A stretch of 64,000 nucleotides of DNA from the NCBI GenBank assembly GCA_964531325.1, contig CAZHCW010000003.1, positions 62,001 to 126,000 on the forward strand, read 5' to 3'. Made by a program: the position numbers and the translations under genes. The stretch is from UTCHB3 sp964531325. GTDB lineage: Bacteria > Bacteroidota > Ignavibacteria > Ignavibacteriales > Ignavibacteriaceae. This document shows positions 1-6,129 of this stretch, piece by piece (within the stretch, counting starts at the first letter, position 1; each line of letters starts with the position of its first letter). A model generated the notes under the pieces. It made no database searches, had not been told where the DNA came from, and saw only the letters and a list, made by a program, of their open reading frames with translations.

Positions 1-986
1 AAATTGATTTCTTCGCGACTGTCGAGATCGTCGATAACATCATCCACAAACTCAAGGAGCTCGTGAATCAAGTCGATCGTTGGCACTTCTTCTCTTTTTC
101 CAAAATCGATAAGCTTACCGTTTATTCCATATCGTGAAGCGCGGAATTTGTTTTCAGCGATTAATGCTCTTCTGTAGAGGCGGAAACCGAGATTTTGGCG
201 AATAAGGCGATAAAGTTTTACAACAACAGCCTGCATAAGGGCGGTTAGTGCGATCGTTTCGTCTGCTCTCAGCGGAATGTCACAGATTCTGAATTCTATT
301 GTCGGGAAAAACGGATGAAGCCTGATATCCCACCAGATTTTTTTGGCGTTATCGATACAATTTGTTTTTACGAGTAGATTAACATAGTTATCATACTCGC
401 CGATCGACATAAAATAATCAGGAATACCGGTTCTTGGGAAGCGGTCAAATACTTTAACACGGTAACTGTGGAAACCGGTGTTTCTTCCCACCCAAAAAGG
501 TGAATTGGTAGAGAGTGCAAAGATATGGGGCAGAAAATAACGGGCTGCGTTCATAATGTGAATTGCAGTTTCCCGGTCTTCTACACCAACATGTACATGG
601 AGACCAAAAATGAGATTGGCTCTTGCCACCAATTGCATATCGTCCACCACCTGTTTATAACGGGGGTCTTCTGTTATTCTCTGGTCTTTCCAATGTGAAA
701 AAGGATGAGTTCCGGCGGCTGCAATTCTTAAATTATTTTTGAAAGCAAGTTTTGCAAGCTCACTGCGAAGCCTGAATACTTCCGATTTCGCTTCTTTTAC
801 ATTTTTACACACACCGGTGCCCGTTTCCACGACCGATTGATGCATCTCCGGTTTAAGGAATTCCTTTAATATCAGTTCACCATCCTCGAATATCTCCTGG
901 ATATGCGATTTTAACTCCCGTGTTTCAGGGTCAATGATCTGAAATTCTTCTTCTACTCCTAATGTGAATGTAGGACTGTTGGACAT
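1..986 (-). CDS. GCS2/YbdK-type carboxylate-amine ligase, 3' end cut by window edge
   Basis: This gene reads leftward off the window; about 328 codons are visible from the ATG at 984-986 and no stop is reached. The protein opens MSNSPTFTLGVEEEFQIID, the GVEEE(F) signature of the glutamate-cysteine ligase family 2 (YbdK-like carboxylate-amine ligases). Further in are HPFSHW and LHVHVGV, with the histidines expected near the active site. Enzymes of this fold use ATP to join a carboxylate to an amine, classically glutamate to cysteine; the true substrate here cannot be read from sequence. A GAGG ribosome-binding site lies 5 nt before the start. The ATP-grasp gene ends only 6 bp upstream, so the two are probably co-transcribed and may act in sequence, as in glutathione-like or peptide-like ligase pairs. 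Confidence 0.85.
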   Translation of the reverse strand, partial: MSNSPTFTLGVEEEFQIIDPETRELKSHIQEIFEDGELILKEFLKPEMHQSVVETGTGVCKNVKEAKSEVFRLRSELAKLAFKNNLRIAAAGTHPFSHWKDQRITEDPRYKQVVDDMQLVARANLIFGLHVHVGVEDRETAIHIMNAARYFLPHIFALSTNSPFWVGRNTGFHSYRVKVFDRFPRTGIPDYFMSIGEYDNYVNLLVKTNCIDNAKKIWWDIRLHPFFPTIEFRICDIPLRADETIALTALMQAVVVKLYRLIRQNLGFRLYRRALIAENKFRASRYGINGKLIDFGKREEVPTIDLIHELLEFVDDVIDDLDSREEIN

Positions 987-992
987 ATTGCC

Positions 993-1949
993 TCACTTTA
1001 TTAGACCACCCTGGGAAGTACTTTTTACAAAGCTACCCCAGACCGTATTAAATTTATTTGCGTTATATTTTTTAGCTTTTCTTATTGCCATGTTGGCAGT
1101 TGCTTCAACCACCCACTCAAAATTCTCTTCACCAACCGAATAAACATCAGCATCGGGTGCCGGATTACAAAAATCGATTGCAAAAGGAACACCATCTCTT
1201 ACGGCAAATTCAACTGTGTTGAAATCATAGCCAAGAGCATTGTTGAGTTTCAGTACATCCTCTTTGATTTTTGCGAGAAGACCCTTGCCGTATTTCAGTT
1301 TTTCTCTTACATAACGGAGGTGATGTGGTTGTTTAGGGTCGTAAGCCATAATTCTGACATCTTTTTGATCGATGCAATAACAGCGGAAATAATCAGTGAA
1401 CTGAATTTCCTCCTGCAACATCATAACAAGCTGACCTGTTTCGTTGTAGGCTTTAAAAAACTGTTCTTTGTCTTCAACTCTGTAAACATTTTTCCAACCA
1501 CCACCTGCAAAAGGTTTAAAGAATGCAGGAAATCCGACATAATCAAAAATACCATCCCAATCGAGAGGATATTTAAGGTTTCTGAACGACTTGGTGGTTG
1601 TGTCAGGTGGATGCACATTCGAAGGGAGTATTACAGTTTTTGGAACCGCAACACCTGTTGAAAGTGCAAGAGCATTGTTAAAAAATTTATCGTCGGCGCT
1701 CCACCAGAAAGGGTTGTTAACCACTGCCGTTCCGGCAATCGCTTCGTTTTTTAACATGGCACGATAAAAAGGGACATCCTGCGAGATTCTGTCGATAATT
1801 ACTGCATAACCTGAAGACTGACCTTGCATAACTTTATCGATTTGAACATACTCGGCTACAATATCTTTTTCCTTCTTTGAGTTTACTCTCTCCACAAAAG
1901 CTGGTGGAAAGGTTTCTTCCATTCCGAAAAGTATTCCAATTTTTTTCAT
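993..1949 (-). CDS. ATP-grasp domain ligase (glutathione synthetase/RimK-like)
   Basis: The 318-aa protein looks like a soluble ATP-grasp enzyme. It has an N-terminal pre-ATP-grasp region (MKKIGILFGMEETFPPAF), a glycine-rich ATP-binding loop FFKPFAGGGWKNVYRV near residues 142-157, the MLQEEI strand near 177, and an acidic metal-binding end FAIDFCNPAPDAD near 255-267. ATP-grasp ligases activate a carboxylate as acyl phosphate and join it to an amine or thiol. It sits 6 bp upstream of a GCS2-type ligase gene. Paired amidoligase/ATP-grasp genes are known from comparative genomics as makers of small peptides or glutathione-like compounds; I infer a related two-step pathway here but cannot name the product. 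The family call is firm, the specificity unknown. Confidence 0.8.
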   Translation of the reverse strand: MKKIGILFGMEETFPPAFVERVNSKKEKDIVAEYVQIDKVMQGQSSGYAVIIDRISQDVPFYRAMLKNEAIAGTAVVNNPFWWSADDKFFNNALALSTGVAVPKTVILPSNVHPPDTTTKSFRNLKYPLDWDGIFDYVGFPAFFKPFAGGGWKNVYRVEDKEQFFKAYNETGQLVMMLQEEIQFTDYFRCYCIDQKDVRIMAYDPKQPHHLRYVREKLKYGKGLLAKIKEDVLKLNNALGYDFNTVEFAVRDGVPFAIDFCNPAPDADVYSVGEENFEWVVEATANMAIRKAKKYNANKFNTVWGSFVKSTSQGGLIK

Positions 1950-2262
1950 AATTGTTCCATTGGTTAAGTTTTTAACAGGCTATTTGATCTTTTTTGGGTC
2001 CATTGATGAAAGAGGTACGAATAGACCTCAATTTACGAAAAAAAACTGAAATTAAGAATATTCAGATTTCATTTTTAGAAAATTGAGTGGTAAAAAATAG
2101 AAAAAGAGGGATGGGACGCGGATACACGCAGATTAGACGGATTTTCGCAGAGGGGTCTCTATTATCTTATCCCCTCTGTGTGCTCGGTGTGCTCTGTGGT
2201 TTTAATCCCCCTTTGCGTTCTTTGTGTCCTCTGCGGTTAAATTTCGCTACTTTGCTACTTCG
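1950..2262. repeat. Intergenic region with degenerate short-word repeats
   Basis: No convincing gene lies here; a 75-codon plus-strand reading frame (2087-2314) is made of repeat sequence. From about 2105 to 2285 the DNA is built from short related words, such as ACACGCAGATTAGACGGATT, CTCTGTGTGCTCGGTGTGCTC and GCTACTTTGCTACTTCGCTA. Similar words recur at 10680-10935. The segment lies between the promoter side of the ATP-grasp gene (near 1950-2060, AT-rich) and the 3' end of the methyltransferase gene. Its function is unknown. Confidence 0.5.
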
Positions 2263-2895
2263 CTATTCGGATACTTTCCTAAATTTTGGAAAAATCCTTC
2301 CTGTTTTTTTCTGAAAATTTAGGTAGTCGTCGCCAAACCGTAAGATCAGTTTTTTCTCTTCAAACCGGGAGCCGATATAAAAATAGGCGATTATCAGCAA
2401 TGTCATAAAAAGATAACCAACCTGCATCTGGGGACGAAAAACGAGGAATATAATTGAGAATAGATAAATCGGGTGCCTGCTGTATTTATAAGGTCCATCA
2501 ACTCTCAACACAGAAACCTCATCCAACTCTTCCATCGGACGATAGACTCCCTTTTTCCCTCTGATAAATTGGGAAATCCCAAGGAATTCTGATCCCGACA
2601 TATATTTGACACACCACAACAGACCAAAAAAGCTTAATAACTGTATAAAAGCAAATATCAAATCAAACGGGGTGGGTAAATCATAGATTGTATATCCCTG
2701 TTTTGGGGCAAGGTAAAAAAAGAGATAAAGTGTTACAAGCGCAAACAGATTATAACTGAGGCGGTAATATGGCATAAAGCCGGGAAATGACGCCGCAACC
2801 ATGCGTTTTAGGGGATTGGAAGCAACTACTGAATGAAGAATCGCAAAAATTGAAAAATAGACCAGGGTAATACCAAGATCAACAACAATTGTCAT
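2263..2895 (-). CDS. ICMT/PEMT-type integral membrane methyltransferase-like protein
   Basis: This 210-aa protein has about five membrane segments and the C-terminal signature of the isoprenylcysteine carboxyl methyltransferase / phospholipid methyltransferase superfamily: GPYKYSRHPIY near residues 130-140, followed by a charged RFEEKKLILRFGDDYLNF segment that would close the SAM pocket. Such enzymes methylate small hydrophobic or lipid-linked substrates in the membrane; no substrate can be assigned here, and NnrU- or MddA-like roles are possible. The start codon overlaps the rpoN stop codon (ATGA at 2892-2895), so it is translated from the same message, probably by coupling. Confidence 0.7.
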   Translation of the reverse strand: MTIVVDLGITLVYFSIFAILHSVVASNPLKRMVAASFPGFMPYYRLSYNLFALVTLYLFFYLAPKQGYTIYDLPTPFDLIFAFIQLLSFFGLLWCVKYMSGSEFLGISQFIRGKKGVYRPMEELDEVSVLRVDGPYKYSRHPIYLFSIIFLVFRPQMQVGYLFMTLLIIAYFYIGSRFEEKKLILRFGDDYLNFQKKTGRIFPKFRKVSE

Positions 2896-4319
2896 GCTTC
2901 TTTACGGAATCTGGCTACAGGAACCTTCATCGCTTCGCGATATTTTGTTACTGTCCTTCTGGCGATCTGAATTCCCTCTTGTTTCAGGATATCTGCAAGA
3001 CGATCATCACTAAGGGGAGCAGATTTATCCTCGGCTTCGATCAAATTTTTAATCTGTTCTTTGATCTCCTTGTTAGAAACCTCTTCACCATCATCGGTCA
3101 TGATACCTTCGGAGAAGAAGTATTTCAATTCGTGGATACCCTGACGGCTTTGCACAAATTTCCCGTTCACTACTCTGCTGATTGTGGAGATATCCATGTT
3201 GATGTCACCTGCAACATCTTTGTAGCGCAGTGGTTTAATCAAACCTTTGCGGAAAAATTCCTGCTGATATTCGGCAATCGACTGCATAACTTTTAACATC
3301 GTGTCGCGGCGTTGTTCGATGCATGCAAGGAACCAGCGCGCCGATTCAAATTTTTCTCTCAAAAACTTGTAAGTTGCTTTTTCTCTATCGGATGAGTTCC
3401 TGTGAGCTTTGTTCTCGGTAAACATATCAAGATAGGTTTTGCTCAGGGTTACGGTGGGAAGTGACCGGTCGTTAAGGGTGATCCGGAATCCACCATCAAC
3501 CTCCTCAAGAATAAAGTCTGGAGTTATCTGATTAAGTTCGTAGTTTTCAATTTTTCCAAAGCCCGGTTTTGGGTTCAGTTTTGTGATAAGTTGAATAACA
3601 GAGTGAAAAGTATCTTCACTCAGGTTCATCGCCTCGCGGATTTTGTTGTAATGCTTTTTGAGAAAGCTGTCGTAATGATCGTTTAGAAGCGATTCAGCAA
3701 GGTATGAATAATACGGATCATAAGAAAGAGCATGCAACTGTGCAATCAGACATTCCCGGAGGTTCCTGGATGCAATTCCCGGAGGATCAAATGTTTGAAT
3801 TGTTTTTAATATTGTTTCCGCATCTTCAGGCGAGACTTTTACATGTTGAAAGGTCTCAAGGTCATTTAAAATTTCATCGAGATTTCTTCCAAGATAACCG
3901 TCGGAATCAAGATTCCCGATTATTTCTTCACCCAGCATAGTGTGTTCCTGCGGGATTTCAAGCAGATAAAGCTGTTGAAGCAGGTGTTCAGAAAATGATT
4001 CTCTTGCTTTTGCAATTGGACGGTAGGAATCTTCGCGATGGTCTTTGTAAGATGGATCGTCGAAATACTCCTCATCGTTCATATAATCTTCTACAGTAAA
4101 CTCGGCATCCTCATCAAAACTGTCATCCTCATCGTATCTGTCGTCATCATCATCCGCAGTTTTGAGGTCCATCTCCTCTTCAAGAAGTGGATTAAGTTCC
4201 AGTTCCTCCTTGATCCGTTGTTCAAGAGCGAGGTTGTTTAATTGAAGCAGTTTCTGATATTGAATCTGCTGTGGAGTAAGTTTTTGAGTTTGTGTAAGTT
4301 TTTGCTGAATTGAAAGCAT
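2892..4319 (-). CDS. rpoN: RNA polymerase sigma-54 factor
   Basis: This 475-aa protein has the three regions of sigma-54. The glutamine/leucine-rich N-terminal activator-interaction region starts LSIQQKLTQTQKLTPQQIQY, an acidic linker follows (residues about 48-95, DDDDDRYDEDDSFDEDAEF), then a core-binding domain and a helix-turn-helix near DISTISRVVNGK. The C-terminus carries the RpoN box ARRTVTKYRE. Sigma-54 recognises -24/-12 promoters and needs ATP-driven enhancer-binding activators; none is encoded in this window. It lies 1 bp downstream of the DUF3109 gene and overlaps the methyltransferase gene by 4 nt, forming a three-gene operon read leftward from about 4900. Confidence 0.97.
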   Translation of the reverse strand: MLSIQQKLTQTQKLTPQQIQYQKLLQLNNLALEQRIKEELELNPLLEEEMDLKTADDDDDRYDEDDSFDEDAEFTVEDYMNDEEYFDDPSYKDHREDSYRPIAKARESFSEHLLQQLYLLEIPQEHTMLGEEIIGNLDSDGYLGRNLDEILNDLETFQHVKVSPEDAETILKTIQTFDPPGIASRNLRECLIAQLHALSYDPYYSYLAESLLNDHYDSFLKKHYNKIREAMNLSEDTFHSVIQLITKLNPKPGFGKIENYELNQITPDFILEEVDGGFRITLNDRSLPTVTLSKTYLDMFTENKAHRNSSDREKATYKFLREKFESARWFLACIEQRRDTMLKVMQSIAEYQQEFFRKGLIKPLRYKDVAGDINMDISTISRVVNGKFVQSRQGIHELKYFFSEGIMTDDGEEVSNKEIKEQIKNLIEAEDKSAPLSDDRLADILKQEGIQIARRTVTKYREAMKVPVARFRKEA

Positions 4320-4320
4320 A

Positions 4321-4875
4321 TCAGTCGATTAATCCTTCTAATGCATTATACCATTTTTTACCATATTTCCTGACGAGTGGTTCTTCCAAAAACGAGACCA
4401 TTCTTGTTTTTTCGTTGTTTCCTTTGGTGATAGCAGGTTCGCAGTCGCCAAATCTCTCATAACGAAGTATCTCACCCCCAAAAGAGGAGACTCTTATCGG
4501 GAAGAGGTGACAGGAAAGAGGTTTCTTAAATTCCGTTTTACCCTCATAAAAAACTTTTTCGAGTGAACATTTTGCAATATCTCCCTCGTAGTGAACAAAT
4601 ACGCAGGCACGGCGATTGAAACTTTTGGTGAAAAGTTCACCATCAATATCCTCAAAAAATCCCTCGGTTTCAATCACTTTTCGGTGTTCTTCCGGGATAA
4701 TGTCGATTATCAATGGAACATTTGCCCGAATAATCTCCACTTCCGAGGGGTGAAGTGGTGCCCCGTAATCACCTTCAAATGTACAACACCCCCCCTTGCA
4801 TACAGCAAGATCGCATGCAAAATTTGAGTGGACTACATCTTTGTTGACTAAAACATTGTCTATCTGATAAAACAT
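4321..4875 (-). CDS. DUF3109 family cysteine-rich protein
   Basis: This 184-aa protein is recognisable as DUF3109, a family common in Bacteroidota. It has eight cysteines: an N-terminal cluster C21-x4-C26-x3-C30-C31 (ACDLAVCKGGCC) and C91, C103, C122 and C145, a pattern like the YkgJ zinc/iron-sulfur-binding proteins. A metal or Fe-S cluster is therefore likely, but no activity is established. It is the first gene of the operon with rpoN, 1 bp apart. The start at 4875 faces a 155-bp divergent gap shared with the SDR gene, which should hold both promoters. Confidence 0.8.
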   Translation of the reverse strand: MFYQIDNVLVNKDVVHSNFACDLAVCKGGCCTFEGDYGAPLHPSEVEIIRANVPLIIDIIPEEHRKVIETEGFFEDIDGELFTKSFNRRACVFVHYEGDIAKCSLEKVFYEGKTEFKKPLSCHLFPIRVSSFGGEILRYERFGDCEPAITKGNNEKTRMVSFLEEPLVRKYGKKWYNALEGLID

Positions 4876-5030
4876 TCTCGAAAAACTTTCTACAAATTTT
4901 CCAAAGATATAACAAATTTCGTACCAAACAAAAAATGTTTATAAAATGGCTGAAATATCATTAAATTTTCATGGGATATTTGTTAAAATCCTGATCCAAT
5001 CCAATTTATTAAAGACAAAAAAGAAAACAG

Positions 5031-5792
5031 ATGAACACACCCGGCTTTTACGATGGCAAAACGGTTTTACTTACAGGAGCCTCCACAGGGATAGGGAAAG
5101 CATTGGCGATTAAACTTATGCATACCAAATGTAAACTTGTTTTGGTGGCTCGAAGGAAGGAACTGATCTCTGAATTTGTAACCTCACAGCCCAAAAGGGA
5201 AAATCTAATTATCTCAGGATGTGATGTGTCAGATAAAGAGGCAGTTTCTCAACTTTTGGATGAAGTAACTCAGAAAATGGGACAACCTGATATAGTGATT
5301 CTAAATGCAGGAGTGAGTCTCGGAGAAAAATATGAAATTCTGGATGAAAAGGCTACCCGTGCCACAATGGAAATCAACTTTTTTGGCGTTGTAAATTTTG
5401 TACATCCCCTTCTACAGCCATTCCTCGAAAGAAAATCAGGTACTTTTGTTATTGTGTCATCTCTCGCGGATGGAAGGGGATATCCACAAAGTGCTGCTTA
5501 TTCAGCATCAAAAGCTGCGGTATCCATTTTTGCCGAAAGTCTTGCAGTCAAAACTGCACCACTCGGATTAAAAGTGATCACCGTAAAACCCGGTTTTGTG
5601 AAAACCCCAATGACCGACAAAAATCAATTTCCGATGCCGTTTATGATCTCAGCAGAAAAAGCAGCCCAAATCATCTTCGACGGTATCATCAATGGGAAAA
5701 GAATGATCAAATTCCCGTTCATGACATCCTTCCTCACTTCCCTGGCAAATATCGCCCCATATAAGATATTCGCAAAGGCAGTCAGGAGGTAA
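5031..5792 (+). CDS. Short-chain dehydrogenase/reductase (SDR)
   Basis: This 253-aa classical SDR is an NAD(P)-dependent oxidoreductase with a Rossmann fold. The cofactor loop TGASTGIGKAL spans residues 15-25, an arginine pair (R41, R42) after the second strand suggests NADP(H), the NAG motif is at 92-94 and the structural Asn is N115. The catalytic Ser-Tyr-Lys are S143/S144, Y157 and K161 (YSASK). The C-terminus is hydrophobic and basic, so loose membrane association is possible, as in DltE/YqjQ-like SDRs acting on lipids or fatty alcohols. The substrate cannot be read from sequence. It is divergent from DUF3109 and followed by a 77-bp gap, so it is probably a single-gene unit. Confidence 0.9.
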   Translation: MNTPGFYDGKTVLLTGASTGIGKALAIKLMHTKCKLVLVARRKELISEFVTSQPKRENLIISGCDVSDKEAVSQLLDEVTQKMGQPDIVILNAGVSLGEKYEILDEKATRATMEINFFGVVNFVHPLLQPFLERKSGTFVIVSSLADGRGYPQSAAYSASKAAVSIFAESLAVKTAPLGLKVITVKPGFVKTPMTDKNQFPMPFMISAEKAAQIIFDGIINGKRMIKFPFMTSFLTSLANIAPYKIFAKAVRR

Positions 5793-5869
5793 GGCTCCAA
5801 AAAATTATACCTCGTTAACTCCTTAAAAATGCTTATATTTAAGGTCTTAAACAATTTTTAAATAGGAAC

Positions 5870-6121
5870 ATGTCCCGGTATCGTGAACAAAAAAATCTGA
5901 TGGAACAGTTGACAAAGCTTCAGGCGAAGTTAACCTGGTCGGAACTTTCAGAATTTAAGATGTTTATTAAAAGGCAAAAGGATGATGAGGAGTTTGATAC
6001 CCTCACTATGAAGCGTTTACGCGAACTTGTTGCCAAATATGAAGTGAAACGGGACAAAAGTGCATTCGATAACCTGTTTAAACCCAGACAGGATCAAAAC
6101 AATGAAGAGAACGATAAATAG
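5870..6121 (+). CDS. Small charged hypothetical protein, upstream of DUF2723 gene
   Basis: I do not recognise this 83-aa protein. It is soluble, strongly charged and probably helical, starting MSRYREQKNLMEQLTKLQAK with a stretch of leucines spaced for a short coiled coil, and ending in an Asn/Glu/Asp-rich tail. It has no cysteines, signal peptide or membrane segment. It lies 8 bp upstream of the DUF2723 gene start, with the GAGGAG ribosome-binding site of that gene directly after its own stop, so the two are one transcriptional unit. A partner or regulatory role for the membrane protein is an inference from position only. Confidence 0.6.
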   Translation: MSRYREQKNLMEQLTKLQAKLTWSELSEFKMFIKRQKDDEEFDTLTMKRLRELVAKYEVKRDKSAFDNLFKPRQDQNNEENDK

Positions 6122-6129
6122 AGGAGTAG

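Noticed and set aside
2087..2314. 75-codon frame in the intergenic repeat region
   Set aside because: The predicted protein is only a translation of repeated DNA words and runs into the end of the methyltransferase gene.
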